From Candidatus Eiseniibacteriota bacterium (GTDB taxonomy: Bacteria; Orphanbacterota; Orphanbacteria; Orphanbacterales; Orphanbacteraceae), in NCBI GenBank assembly GCA_024276995.1, contig JAJRWB010000044.1:62001-126000 (forward strand): a DNA stretch of 64,000 bases, read 5' to 3'. Positions 34,050-42,945 of this stretch are shown here, piece after piece. Within the stretch, counting starts at the first letter, position 1, and each line of letters opens with the position of its first letter. Under the pieces are notes generated by a model. That model worked only from the letters and a program-made list of their open reading frames with translations, was not told the origin of the DNA and ran no database searches. The position numbers and the translations under genes were made by a program.

Positions 34050-36431
34050 TCAGTTTCCCGATACGAAGAAGGTCGCTTCTTTGCGCGAGCTGTTCCCCGC
34101 CTGGTAGAAAGCGTGGATCACTACCGTGTGGGAACCGGCGCTGAGATGCTTTCGCACATGGAACATCACCAAGTCCCTCTCCGGGTCCCACTCGGCGATC
34201 ACCCGATTCCCGTCGAGAATGATCTGGACGTCCTCGGCGCCGAAACCCGATCCGACGTCGGTCACCTTCGCCTGGAGCCTCGGTTTCTTCGTGCCGACCA
34301 CGGCGCCCTGCGCGGGCCGCAGACCGTAGATGCGCGGCGGTTCGTCGTCGCGAATGAGGGCGTATCGCGACAAGATCCGCGCCCGCGACCAGATCGTACC
34401 GTCCTCCTCCTGCTGGGGACGGCTCATGAAGTTCCACCGGTTGTGCACGTCGAGACGATAGACGGAGACCTTCTTCCGCTCGCCGCTGTCGACGAACGGC
34501 TCGATTCCCACTTCCACATCCTCCCGGAGGAGGGCACCGGCCGGCTCGTATCGGTAGACAGGGCTCATGTAGACGAGACCCTCCTCGAGGGGAGGCGCCT
34601 CGATCTGCTCGATTCGAAAATAGCTGTCCCGCACAAGGGCGGTACGCGGCACCTTCAGCTTCGCCCTCCCCTCCCGGTCGGTCACGAGGCCTCCCTTACG
34701 CCCCCCCACCTTGGCGGCGCGGATCTCCTTCACCACCGACCACTCACCGCCACCGTTCCCCGTGACGGAGACCTCCACCCACGCCGGCTCCGACCCGAGA
34801 TCGGAAAGCTGTACGAGCGCCTCGAAGCGCAACGGGGAGACCCGTTCGATCGGGGGACGAAGCACCGACCGGTCGCTTCTCACGACCCGGAGGTTCACGT
34901 CGTAAGGAAAAGCCCTGTCGAGTTCGAGCACGGCGAGCGCCGCGTCGGCGTGGTACTCGATGTCGAGATTCATCACCGGTTCGGGCGCGTCGATCCCCTT
35001 GTAATTGCGGAAGAGATAGACCGGTTGGAGGATAGCGCCCTCGGGGGTGGTCGCTTCCACCTTGAAAACGAGCGGCTTGCGGGCCGCCTGGGTCGAGGGG
35101 AACCCCTTCGCCACCCACGCGCCCCGCTTGGACGACCAGAACGCCTGGCGTTCCTCCCACCGGCGCGCCCCGTTGAGGGAGCGCGACACGGTCACTTCGC
35201 CGAGATCGGCGGGCGAGCGGTCGAAGAAGACGGTCACCTCGCTGTCGTCGACGACCCGTGCCCGGCGCACCGACGGAAGCGTCCCCGCGATCACGTCGAG
35301 CACCGCCTTCGCCTCGTTGCCGCTCGCATCGCCGGCGATCAGCTCGATCGTGTGCCTTCCCGAGCCGAGAAGCGTCTCCTCCGAATCCTCATCCCCGTCT
35401 CCCACGAGCACGCCGGCGTTCCGGCGGTCGGTGATGGTGAAGGGAAGGAGGTTCGACGCCGTTGTGAAAAGCCTGTGGTAACGGCTCCCCCCCTTCTCGA
35501 TCGATTCCTGGTCGAACTCGATCCCCACCAGGTGGGCGACGTCGTACGAAAACTGGTCGAACTGCGCCACGTAGGTGACGTTGTCGTCCACCAGGAGGTC
35601 GAGGCGGTAGACGCCGAGCACGTAACCGCACGACTTCTGCCGGTCGTCGGTCTGCATCTTGATGCCCACCGGCCCGCGAATCGTGACCGGGTGGTCGACA
35701 CGGTAGACCCCCTCTTCCTCCGACCAGGTGAAGTCGAGCGTCGTCGGCCTCACCGATCCGTTCACCGCGGCGGTCCCCTCGAGGGGGGTGAGGACGACCG
35801 AACGGATCTCGGGCGGGTAATCGTCGTTGATGGGAAAACCGTTCAAAATCGGGTTGATCGGCTTGTCCTCCCCGTCGCGAAGCTCGAAGTGAAGATGGGG
35901 CGCCCCTACGCCGGTCTGCCCCGAGTAGCCGATCACCTCGCCCCCCTTCACCGGGATGCTCCCCGGCTCGAGCCGGAGATCGACGGTGTAGCGATCCCTC
36001 TTCAGCTGTTCCCTCTCCACCGCCTCGCGGATCCGGGGAACGAAATCGGAAAGATGGGCGAACACGGCGATCCTGCCGTCGGGAAGACGAAGATAAACCG
36101 CCTTGCCGTAGCCGTAAGGGGAGGTCCGGATGCGATACACTTCGCCGTCGGCGATCGCCCGCACCTTGAATCCCGTCTTGCCGTTGGTCGACAGGTCGAT
36201 GCCCGCATGGAAGTGATTCCGCCTGTACTCGGCGAACGATGAGGTGAGGCATCCCTTGTAGGCGAGCGGCCAGAGATAGTGGGGGTCCGAACTCCCCGCC
36301 GGCACGGCGGAAGGCAGGAGGAGGCCCGCCAGGAGCATCGGGGCGAAAAGAGTGCCGCGGACGCGCTTCGCCGCGACGGCCGGCGGCCGGTTCGATCGGT
36401 TCGCACTCTGCCGGAAAATGCCGCTCACCAC
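34050..36431 (-). CDS. Secreted M23 (LytM-type) peptidase with large C-terminal region
   Basis: A 793-residue exported protein; signal peptide ends near AVPAG. GTG start after GGGGAG. The LytM domain lies near residues 55-200: HFHAGIDLST, RIAVFAHLSDF and GAPHLHFELRDG give the zinc and catalytic histidines and Asp, so the domain looks active. The 580-residue C-terminal region has repeated beta-sandwich-like segments (HTIELIAGDASGNEAK; GSHTVVIHAFYQAGN) similar to Ig-like folds. A role in cell-wall turnover or attachment at the cell surface is inferred. No LysM is seen. Confidence 0.88.
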   Translation of the reverse strand: MVSGIFRQSANRSNRPPAVAAKRVRGTLFAPMLLAGLLLPSAVPAGSSDPHYLWPLAYKGCLTSSFAEYRRNHFHAGIDLSTNGKTGFKVRAIADGEVYRIRTSPYGYGKAVYLRLPDGRIAVFAHLSDFVPRIREAVEREQLKRDRYTVDLRLEPGSIPVKGGEVIGYSGQTGVGAPHLHFELRDGEDKPINPILNGFPINDDYPPEIRSVVLTPLEGTAAVNGSVRPTTLDFTWSEEEGVYRVDHPVTIRGPVGIKMQTDDRQKSCGYVLGVYRLDLLVDDNVTYVAQFDQFSYDVAHLVGIEFDQESIEKGGSRYHRLFTTASNLLPFTITDRRNAGVLVGDGDEDSEETLLGSGRHTIELIAGDASGNEAKAVLDVIAGTLPSVRRARVVDDSEVTVFFDRSPADLGEVTVSRSLNGARRWEERQAFWSSKRGAWVAKGFPSTQAARKPLVFKVEATTPEGAILQPVYLFRNYKGIDAPEPVMNLDIEYHADAALAVLELDRAFPYDVNLRVVRSDRSVLRPPIERVSPLRFEALVQLSDLGSEPAWVEVSVTGNGGGEWSVVKEIRAAKVGGRKGGLVTDREGRAKLKVPRTALVRDSYFRIEQIEAPPLEEGLVYMSPVYRYEPAGALLREDVEVGIEPFVDSGERKKVSVYRLDVHNRWNFMSRPQQEEDGTIWSRARILSRYALIRDDEPPRIYGLRPAQGAVVGTKKPRLQAKVTDVGSGFGAEDVQIILDGNRVIAEWDPERDLVMFHVRKHLSAGSHTVVIHAFYQAGNSSRKEATFFVSGN

Positions 36432-36449
36432 TCTTTCTCCCCGGACAGG

Positions 36450-36479
36450 AAACTAGCACCCGCTCCGACGGGAAGTCAA
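36450..36479 (-). promoter_or_regulatory. Promoter of the M23-dnaE run
   Basis: Minus strand TTGACT, 18-nt spacer, TAGTTT, ending 19 nt before the GTG start of the M23 gene. Confidence 0.5.
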
Positions 36480-36513
36480 GGGAATGAAACGATTTCCCCG
36501 CGAATTGTCCCGG

Positions 36514-36543
36514 TTGCTCCCGCCGGGGAAGGTGTGTTATCGT
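36514..36543 (+). promoter_or_regulatory. Possible promoter of the PpiD-like gene
   Basis: Plus strand TTGCTC, 18-nt spacer, TATCGT, about 110 nt before the ATG at 36652. The match is only fair. Confidence 0.35.
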
Positions 36544-36651
36544 TCACCGGTTGAACGCCCGGGGCCGGGTCGCCGGTTCCCGCTCTCTCCGCATTGGCCC
36601 CGCGGCGGCGGGAGAGATCATTCATACCGCAGAACCAGGAGATCGGATCAG

Positions 36652-38469
36652 ATGCTGCAACAGATGAGGCAGAACACGAAGGTGATCCTTTGGATCGTCA
36701 TCCTTGCCTTCGTGGGACTCATATTCGCCGTTTGGGGGATGGACCTTAAGAGATCGGGGGGATCGTCCCGCACCGGCGCGGTGGGCAAAGTGAACGGCCG
36801 CCAGGTGAGCGCCGACGCCTACAACCAAGCCTACCAGCAAGAGGTGGAGGCCTACCAGGGGCAGACCGACCTCCCGGTGATGCCCGGCGTGGTGAAGGCC
36901 CTCGAGGAGCGGGCGTGGGAAAGGGTGGTCAACCAGAAGATCATCGAAGAGAACGTCGCCCGCAGGGGAATCGTCATCTCCGACGACGAAGTGGTGTTGA
37001 ACATCCGCACCAATCCGCCCGATTTCGTCCGTCAAAGCGAAACGTTCCAGAAGGACGGGCAATTCGACTACCAGAAATACGTTCAATACGTGAATGATCC
37101 GAGCATCGACTGGCGCTGGCTGGAGAAGTATTTCCGCGAACAGCTTCCCATGGCCCATCTGCAAACGCGGGTCTGCTCCAACGCGCGGATCACCGAGGGG
37201 GAACTGCGCGACCTGTACGCCCAAAGAAGCGAAATGGTCGATTTTTCGTATATCGCCTTTCTCCCGTCGGAATTCGAGTATGTGCCGGTTTCCGTCACCG
37301 ACGAGGAGGTGCGCGCCTACTACGACGGCCACACCGATGAGTTCACCGCCGAGGAAGAAGCGGAGATGGAATTCACGGCGGTTCCCATCGAGGTGGCGGA
37401 GAAAGACAAAGAGACGATCCGCGACCGGATGAACCAGGTGCTTCAGAAGATCGAGGAAGGCACCTCTTTCGAGGACCTCGCCCGTTTCTTTTCCCAGGGG
37501 ATGACCGCGTCCGACGGCGGGAACCTCGGTGTCTTCCGTAAAGGCTCGCTCACTCCCGACATCGAAGAGACCGCCTTCTCGCTGAAGGCGGGAGAGGTGA
37601 GCGACATCATCGAACGGGATACGGACATGCAGATTCTCAAGTGCTACGAGCGAACCGAGGACGACCAGGGAGTGTCGATCCGTCTCGGGCAGATCTACCT
37701 GCGCATCGAGCCGGGACCGGAGACGATCGAGGCGGTTCGCGCCAGGACGGAGAAGCTGAAAACCACGGCGGAGGTTTCCGGGCTGGCGGCGGCGGCGGCG
37801 GAAGAGGGGCTCGATCTCCTCGGCACGGGGCCGTTCCCCCGCGGCACGTACGTTCCCGCCGTGGGCGAACTGGCGCCGGCGAACGTCTTCGCCTTCTCGG
37901 CGGAGCCGGGCGACGTGAGCGACCCGATCCTGAAAGACAACCGTTATTATATCTTCTCCCTCGTCCGCCGCGATTCGGTTCACACCCGTACTTTCGAGGA
38001 AGTGGCCGACCTGGCGCGAAAGGGTGCGGAGCGGGAAAAACGTCTCGTTCTCGCGAAGAACGGCGCGGAACGTTTCCGCACGGAAGTCGAGAAGGGCGCC
38101 TCCCTCGAGACGATCGCGAAAAAGGTGAAGAGAGAAGTGATGCCGGCAAACGGTGTTTCCCGGCTCAGCGCCGTGCCGGGTCTCGGGCAGGATCTCGATC
38201 TCGTGCTCGCGGCGTTCGCCGCCCCCGACAGCACCGTCATCGGACCGGTGAACACGTCGATGGGGAGTTTCTTCCTCTACAGAACGGGCGTGACCCCCTT
38301 CAACGAACAGCAGTACGCCGCCGAGAGAGGGTCGCTCATCCGCTCCCTCCTGTATACGCGGGAAGACTTCTTCTTCCGGAACTGGCTGAAAACGCAAAGG
38401 GAGAAGGCGGACATCGAGGATTACCGTCCCGAGCTGGCGGCGGCGTCGAAGAAATCGAACCCGAACTGA
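36652..38469 (+). CDS. PpiD/SurA-like membrane-anchored peptidyl-prolyl isomerase
   Basis: A 605-residue foldase with an N-terminal membrane anchor (VILWIVILAFVGLIFAVWGM), a SurA_N-type chaperone domain (VGKVNGRQVSADAYNQAY, VNQKIIEENVARRGI) and a PpiC-type rotamase domain (about 280-390; GGNLGVFRKGSLTPDIEETAFSLKAGEVSDII). A second, degenerate repeat follows. The arrangement is that of PpiD, which helps outer-membrane and exported proteins fold. AGGAGAT lies 10 nt before the chosen ATG; an upstream ATG at 36484 is in the divergent promoter region and was rejected. It stands alone and ends in a terminator. Confidence 0.9.
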   Translation: MLQQMRQNTKVILWIVILAFVGLIFAVWGMDLKRSGGSSRTGAVGKVNGRQVSADAYNQAYQQEVEAYQGQTDLPVMPGVVKALEERAWERVVNQKIIEENVARRGIVISDDEVVLNIRTNPPDFVRQSETFQKDGQFDYQKYVQYVNDPSIDWRWLEKYFREQLPMAHLQTRVCSNARITEGELRDLYAQRSEMVDFSYIAFLPSEFEYVPVSVTDEEVRAYYDGHTDEFTAEEEAEMEFTAVPIEVAEKDKETIRDRMNQVLQKIEEGTSFEDLARFFSQGMTASDGGNLGVFRKGSLTPDIEETAFSLKAGEVSDIIERDTDMQILKCYERTEDDQGVSIRLGQIYLRIEPGPETIEAVRARTEKLKTTAEVSGLAAAAAEEGLDLLGTGPFPRGTYVPAVGELAPANVFAFSAEPGDVSDPILKDNRYYIFSLVRRDSVHTRTFEEVADLARKGAEREKRLVLAKNGAERFRTEVEKGASLETIAKKVKREVMPANGVSRLSAVPGLGQDLDLVLAAFAAPDSTVIGPVNTSMGSFFLYRTGVTPFNEQQYAAERGSLIRSLLYTREDFFFRNWLKTQREKADIEDYRPELAAASKKSNPN

Positions 38470-38495
38470 CCGCGCACACAATCGTTGTGACAACC

Positions 38496-38525
38496 GAAAA
38501 CGGCCGCCCGCGGGTGGCCGTTTTT
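38496..38525. terminator. Bidirectional terminator between the PpiD-like gene and tatA operon
   Basis: The arms AAAACGGCC and GGCCGTTTT pair around a self-complementary CCCGCGGG core. A T run follows on the plus strand and, because of the A run in front, also on the minus strand. It sits between two convergent transcription units. Confidence 0.85.
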
Positions 38526-38571
38526 CATCGCGCCCGCTTAAGAGCAGGGCACGCCCGAAGAGGCAGGGACG

Positions 38572-38838
38572 TCATTCTCCCTCGGGCTTCTTCTCGTCGC
38601 CGGCGCTCTCCTCTTTGGTGTCGGGTCCGTCGCCGGCGCTTTTCTTCTTCGAGGAATCCTTCTTCTCGTACTCGTCGAGGTCGATGTCCGCCTGGATCTC
38701 CTTCGTCGCCTTCTTGAACTCCCGGATTCCCTTTCCCATCGCCTTGCCCACCTCGGGAAGTCGCTTCGCCCCGAAGAGAAGAAGCACGAGAAGAAAAATC
38801 AGAAGCAGTTCCTGAATACCGATCCCCCCGAATCCCAT
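38572..38838 (-). CDS. tatA: Sec-independent translocase protein TatA
   Basis: An 88-residue protein: one membrane helix (IGIQELLLIFLLVLLLFGAKRLP), the FGAKRLPE hinge, an amphipathic helix (VGKAMGKGIREFKKATKEIQ) and a long charged tail (EKKDSSKKKSAGDGPD onward). It forms the Tat pore for folded proteins. tatB and tatC are not in the window. It is the last gene of the groES run, 48 nt after the LytR_C gene and before the terminator. Confidence 0.95.
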   Translation of the reverse strand: MGFGGIGIQELLLIFLLVLLLFGAKRLPEVGKAMGKGIREFKKATKEIQADIDLDEYEKKDSSKKKSAGDGPDTKEESAGDEKKPEGE

Positions 38839-38886
38839 GATTTCTCCACCTTCCCGGCGCCGGGCCGGCGCCTTTTCGGTGCGCGC

Positions 38887-39369
38887 CTATTCGGTTCGCG
38901 CCTGAGGATCGGGAAGCCGTTTCCGGCTGTCCGATCCGAGGGTGACCGACACGTCGAGCATTTCGGTCGAATCGGGCGCGAGGACCACCCGGCCGAAGCC
39001 GAGGGCGTCACGCACCCGCACCGCCGCGTCGCGGTTTCGCGTGAGCGCCACCACTTCCGTCTCCTCGCAGTCGAAGGAGGGGGCGTTCTTCATTTCCACC
39101 ACGTCGAACCGCTCGAACCGGCGGAGATAGTGGGTCGCCTTCAGCGCGAGCCCCTCTTCGCCGCACCCATTGAGAATCCTCACCGTGATCCTCTCCCCCG
39201 GCGCCGACAGGGCGGTGCCGTCGGAGTCGTCCGCCACGTGGGCGGACAGGGGAAAAAGATACAGAGCGATCAGCGCCGCGGTGAGGGCGAGGAAAACCCG
39301 GTTGAACATCCGGACCACGCCCCCTTTCTTCTTCCGCGAACTCTTTCGCGATCGGCTCTTCTTCCTCAC
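38887..39369 (-). CDS. LytR C-terminal-domain protein, membrane anchored
   Basis: A 160-residue protein. The GTG at 39369 overlaps the previous stop as GTGA. A very basic N-terminus (VRKKSRSRKSSRKKKGG) is followed by one membrane segment (FLALTAALIALYLFPLSA), then a LytR_C domain (ITVRILNGCGEEGLALKATHYLRRF, VRVRDALGFGRVVL). The domain occurs at the end of LCP wall-teichoic-acid ligases, but here no LCP catalytic domain is present. Role unknown; an envelope location is clear. Confidence 0.82.
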   Translation of the reverse strand: MRKKSRSRKSSRKKKGGVVRMFNRVFLALTAALIALYLFPLSAHVADDSDGTALSAPGERITVRILNGCGEEGLALKATHYLRRFERFDVVEMKNAPSFDCEETEVVALTRNRDAAVRVRDALGFGRVVLAPDSTEMLDVSVTLGSDSRKRLPDPQARTE

Positions 39370-39866
39370 CGCTCCCTTTCGTGGCGCGCGAAACTCTCGC
39401 GCAGCCTGGCGCCGGTTTCGTCGAGCCCCTGGGGAATCACCCTGGCGTTCCCGAAAAGGGGCATGAAGTTGGTGTCTCCCTGCCAGCGCGGTACGAGGTG
39501 GATGTGCAGGTGTCCCGGAACGCCGGCCCCCGCCGCGCGCCCCTCGTTCACCCCCATGTTGATCCCCTCGGGGCGGAACACGTCCCGGACGACCCTTTCG
39601 CACAGCGCGAGAAGGGAGATCACCTCGCCCCCCTCCTCCGAGGTCAGTTCGTCGAACGAGCCGACGTGTCGAAAGGGCGCGATCATGATGTGACCGGGAT
39701 TATAGGGGAAGGCGTTCAGGATGACAAAAGTTTTCCCTCTCCTAAGGAGAATATGGTTCGCCTCGTCGCTTTCCTCGGCCGGTTTGTCGCAGAAGATGCA
39801 CCCGCCCTCCTTCTTTCCCACGCTTTCGATATAAGGCATCCTCCACGTCGCCCAGAGTCTATCCAT
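39366..39866 (-). CDS. HIT-family nucleotide hydrolase/phosphorylase
   Basis: A 166-residue histidine-triad protein. The catalytic motif HLHIHLVPRW is near residue 119, with a zinc-type pair CIFC near the N-terminus and NAFPYNPGHIMIAPFRH, the set seen in Ap4A-type HIT hydrolases. It probably cleaves dinucleoside polyphosphates or similar nucleotides. It overlaps the GlmU-like gene by 8 nt and the LytR_C gene by 4 nt. Confidence 0.9.
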   Translation of the reverse strand: MDRLWATWRMPYIESVGKKEGGCIFCDKPAEESDEANHILLRRGKTFVILNAFPYNPGHIMIAPFRHVGSFDELTSEEGGEVISLLALCERVVRDVFRPEGINMGVNEGRAAGAGVPGHLHIHLVPRWQGDTNFMPLFGNARVIPQGLDETGARLRESFARHERER

Positions 39867-40599
39867 GATTCCTCCCCTCCAGGTGCCGCTCCGCCAGGCG
39901 GAGATGCTCCGCCGTGTTGATTCCGAAAATCTCCCAAACGTCGTCGAGAACGAAGGGGAGAACGGCGAGACGCTCGTCGCGGAAACGGCCGATCACGTAG
40001 GTGAGATAGTACTCGCCGCTCGCGTTGTCGTTCCCGAGAATGGGAAGAGTCTCGAAGAGCGGCCCGGCGGCGAAGCAGTACGTGCCCGAATTGATCTCGC
40101 CGATCTTCCGCTCTTCCTCGGTGGCGTCCTTCTGCTCGACGATCCGCTCGACGACGCCGCCCGGTCCCCGGACGATCCGGCCGTACCCGGTCGGATCGGC
40201 GAACTCGGCGGTCACCACCGTGGCGGCGGGACCGGCCTCCTCGTGGGCGCGCAGCAGGTCGAGCAACGTCTTCGAGCGGACGAGCGGCACATCGCCGCTG
40301 AGCACCACCACCGAACCGCTCTCCCCTTCGAGGAGTTCCTTCGCCTGGAGCACGGCGTGGCCCGTCCCCTTCTGCTCCCGCTGCCAGGCGAACTCGACGT
40401 TCCGATCGCCCACCGTGTCGATCACCCGCTCACCCCCGTGACCGACGATGAGCACCGTCCTGTCGAAGCGGGCGCCCTCGATGGCGTCGAGCACGAAACG
40501 GATCAACGGCTTCCCTTTCAGCAGATGGAGCACCTTGGGAAGGTCCGATTTCATTCTCGTTCCGGCGCCGGCCGCGAGGATGACGGCGATTCTCTTCAT
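39859..40599 (-). CDS. GlmU-type uridyltransferase domain, stand-alone
   Basis: A 246-residue nucleotidyltransferase: LAAGAGTRMKSDLPKVLH with the catalytic lysine, QREQKGTGHAV, LSGDVPLV with the metal Asp, TGYGRIVR, EINSGTYCF. This is the N-terminal half of GlmU (UDP-GlcNAc pyrophosphorylase). The left-handed beta-helix acetyltransferase half, which makes full GlmU about 450 residues, is absent; the reading frame ends at ERHLEGRNHG. A different GlcN-1-P acetyltransferase would be needed. The ATG overlaps the panC stop by one base. Confidence 0.88.
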   Translation of the reverse strand: MKRIAVILAAGAGTRMKSDLPKVLHLLKGKPLIRFVLDAIEGARFDRTVLIVGHGGERVIDTVGDRNVEFAWQREQKGTGHAVLQAKELLEGESGSVVVLSGDVPLVRSKTLLDLLRAHEEAGPAATVVTAEFADPTGYGRIVRGPGGVVERIVEQKDATEEERKIGEINSGTYCFAAGPLFETLPILGNDNASGEYYLTYVIGRFRDERLAVLPFVLDDVWEIFGINTAEHLRLAERHLEGRNHG

Positions 40600-41486
40600 T
40601 AGGGAAGTATCTCCTCCACCTTCTCTCCGATCCGAAGACAGATGTTATCGATCAGCCGCGCTCCCCCGACGTTCGCCGCGACCGCCAGGATGAGGTCGCC
40701 GGTCGCCTCTTTCACCGGCCCGAGGGTCGACAGATCGACGCAGCAAGCGTACTCGCAAACCACCGTCGGCCCGGCGGCCGCCAGAACGCCCTCCATGATC
40801 TTCACGAGACGGTTCGCCGCCCTTTCTCCCTCCTCCGCCGCGCGCCGCGCGGCGGTGAGAGCGCCGAAAAGCGCCGGCGCCGCCCGTCGCTCTTCGGGCG
40901 AGAGATAGGCGTTCCGCGAGCTGAGGGCGAGACCGTCCGCCTCGCGCACCGTCGGCACGGCGACGATCTTCCAGGGGCCGCACAGGTCACGCACCATGGC
41001 GCGGATCACCACGAGTTGCTGCGCGTCCTTCGCTCCGAAGTACGCCGCTCGCGGATCGACGAGAGTCAAGAGCTTCCAGACCACCGTGGCGACTCCGCGG
41101 AAGTGCCCTTTTCGCTTTTCGCCGCAAAGAACGTCCGAGAGGCCTTCCACTTCGATATACGTTCTATGGCCGGCGGGATAGATCTCGTCCGCGCCCGGAT
41201 GAAAAAGAATCGTCGCCCCCGCGTCGCCGGCGAGCCGGCGATCCCGCTCGAAGTCTCTCGGGTACTTCTCAAAATCCTCGCCCGGTCCGAACTGGGCCGG
41301 GTTGACGAAGACGCTCACCACGACGTCGTCGTTCTCCTCCGCCGCCCGGGCGATGAGCGAAAGATGGCCGTCGTGAAGCGCCCCCATTGTGGGAACGAAC
41401 CCGATCGTCCTCCCCTTCGCGCGGCGCTCCCCTAGCAGCGCGGCGAGATCGGCGCCGCTCGACGGTGCCGCCGGCGAAGCGGTCAC
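40599..41486 (-). CDS. panC: Pantothenate synthetase
   Basis: ATP-dependent condensation of pantoate and beta-alanine. It has 295 residues. Motifs: FVPTMGALHDGHLSL (HxGH nucleotide-binding), VFVNPAQFGPGEDFEKYPRD, GHFRGVATVVWKLL, YFGAKDAQQLVVIRAM, and LSSRNAYLSPEER. GTG start overlaps the panB stop (GTGA). panD is not in the window. Confidence 0.96.
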   Translation of the reverse strand: MTASPAAPSSGADLAALLGERRAKGRTIGFVPTMGALHDGHLSLIARAAEENDDVVVSVFVNPAQFGPGEDFEKYPRDFERDRRLAGDAGATILFHPGADEIYPAGHRTYIEVEGLSDVLCGEKRKGHFRGVATVVWKLLTLVDPRAAYFGAKDAQQLVVIRAMVRDLCGPWKIVAVPTVREADGLALSSRNAYLSPEERRAAPALFGALTAARRAAEEGERAANRLVKIMEGVLAAAGPTVVCEYACCVDLSTLGPVKEATGDLILAVAANVGGARLIDNICLRIGEKVEEILP

Positions 41487-42301
41487 CGGTCGCCGTCCGG
41501 CTCATACGAATGCTCCGCCCCCGGGAAATGTCCCTTCTTCACGTCGTCCACGTATTCCCGGAAGGCGCGGTCCATCTCGTCTCGTATCTTCGCGTAGACC
41601 TTTACGAATTTCGGCGTGAACTCGTCATAGATGCCGAGCATGTCGTGGGTGACGAGCACCTGCCCGTCGCAATCGGGCCCGGCGCCGATGCCGATGGTCG
41701 GAATGGTCACCGCCTCGGTCACCTCTTTCGCCACGACCGCGGGGATCGCCTCGAGGACGATGGCGAAACAACCCGCCCCTTCGAGCGCCTTCGCCGCCTC
41801 GACGAGTCTCTCGGCGGAGCGCGGGTTCTTCGCCTGCACCTTGTAGCCGCCGAAACGGAGGATCGACTGGGGCGTCAGCCCGAGGTGGCCCATCACCGGG
41901 ATCGACGCCCTATGGAGGGCGCGCACCACCGGGAGCATCGCCCGCCCCCCTTCGAGTTTCACCGCCGAAACGCCTGCCTCCTTGACGAGCCTTCCCGCGT
42001 TCCGCACCGCCTCGGGCACGCTGATCGTGTACGAAAGGAAGGGGAGATCGCCGATCACCAGAGCGCGCGGGCGGGCCCGCACCACCGCCGAGGCATGCAT
42101 GATCACGTCCTCCACGGTGACCGGGAGGGTCGTCTCGTGGCCGTGGACGACCATGCCGAGCGTGTCTCCCACGAGGATCGCGTCGATCCCCGCGCCGTCG
42201 AGGATCTCGGCGGTGGGAAAATCGTACGCCGTAAGCATGGCGATCTTCTCCCCCTTCCTCTTCATCCTGACGAGACTCAGTGGGGTCATTCTCTTCTTCA
42301 T
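41483..42301 (-). CDS. panB: 3-Methyl-2-oxobutanoate hydroxymethyltransferase
   Basis: First committed step of pantothenate synthesis. It has 272 residues with AMLTAYDFPTAEILDGAGID, LVGDTLGMVVHGHETTLPVTVEDVI (metal and substrate), VKLEGG and VPVMGHLGLTPQS (as IPVMGHLGLTPQS here), and IGIGAGPDCDGQVLV. ATG overlaps the preceding stop. Its place directly before panC is the usual one. Confidence 0.97.
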   Translation of the reverse strand: MKKRMTPLSLVRMKRKGEKIAMLTAYDFPTAEILDGAGIDAILVGDTLGMVVHGHETTLPVTVEDVIMHASAVVRARPRALVIGDLPFLSYTISVPEAVRNAGRLVKEAGVSAVKLEGGRAMLPVVRALHRASIPVMGHLGLTPQSILRFGGYKVQAKNPRSAERLVEAAKALEGAGCFAIVLEAIPAVVAKEVTEAVTIPTIGIGAGPDCDGQVLVTHDMLGIYDEFTPKFVKVYAKIRDEMDRAFREYVDDVKKGHFPGAEHSYEPDGDR

Positions 42302-42945
42302 ACCGCTCGTCCTCCCTTTCGCGACGTGAAGCCGGCGACACCGCTCCGGAGTTTTCCCATCTGCTCGATCAGATCGCCCAGGTCCGATTCGTTCGCGAGA
42401 AAATCGACCTCGCTCGTGTTCACCACGATGAGCGGAGACTGGGTGTAGTGGGAAAAGAAATAGTTGTACGCGTCCTGAAGGACCTCGAGGTAATCCTTCT
42501 CCAGGTTCTTCTCGAAAGGACGGCCCCTCCTGCGGATCCTCTCGAGAAGGAGTTCGGTGCTCGACTGGAGGTAGATCGTGATGTCGGGAGCGGGGATCTC
42601 GCGCTGCATCACCTCCATGAGCCTATCGTAGAGGCTCATCTCGTCGTCGGTCAGGTTGATGCTCGCGAAGATCCGGTCCTTGGCGAAGAGGTAGTCGCTC
42701 ACCACGCGATCGACGAAGAGCGACTGCTGGCGCATCTCCTGCTGCTGGCGGAACCGGCTGAGGAGGAAGAAGATCTGCGTCTGGAAGGCATACGAGCGGA
42801 TGTCGTCGTAGAACTTCTTGAGGAACGGGTTCTCCTCGACGACTTCGAGATTGAGACTCGCGCCGAGCCGCTCGGCCAGGGCTCGTGACAAGGTTGTTTT
42901 TCCCGCGCCGATCACTCCCTCGACGACGATATAGCGGTGAATCAT
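42298..42945 (-). CDS. Deoxynucleoside kinase
   Basis: A 215-residue P-loop kinase (GVIGAGKTTLSRAL) with the family segments VVEENPFLKKFYDD, FQTQIFFLLSRFRQQ, DRVVSDYLFAKDRIF and a lid RRRGRPFEKNLEKDYL. It belongs to the dAK/dGK-like family that salvages deoxynucleosides; in many lineages such a gene sits next to folK, as here. ATG overlaps the folK stop (ATGA). An upstream in-frame start would extend into folK and was rejected. Substrate base is not clear from sequence. Confidence 0.9.
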   Translation of the reverse strand: MIHRYIVVEGVIGAGKTTLSRALAERLGASLNLEVVEENPFLKKFYDDIRSYAFQTQIFFLLSRFRQQQEMRQQSLFVDRVVSDYLFAKDRIFASINLTDDEMSLYDRLMEVMQREIPAPDITIYLQSSTELLLERIRRRGRPFEKNLEKDYLEVLQDAYNYFFSHYTQSPLIVVNTSEVDFLANESDLGDLIEQMGKLRSGVAGFTSRKGGRAV

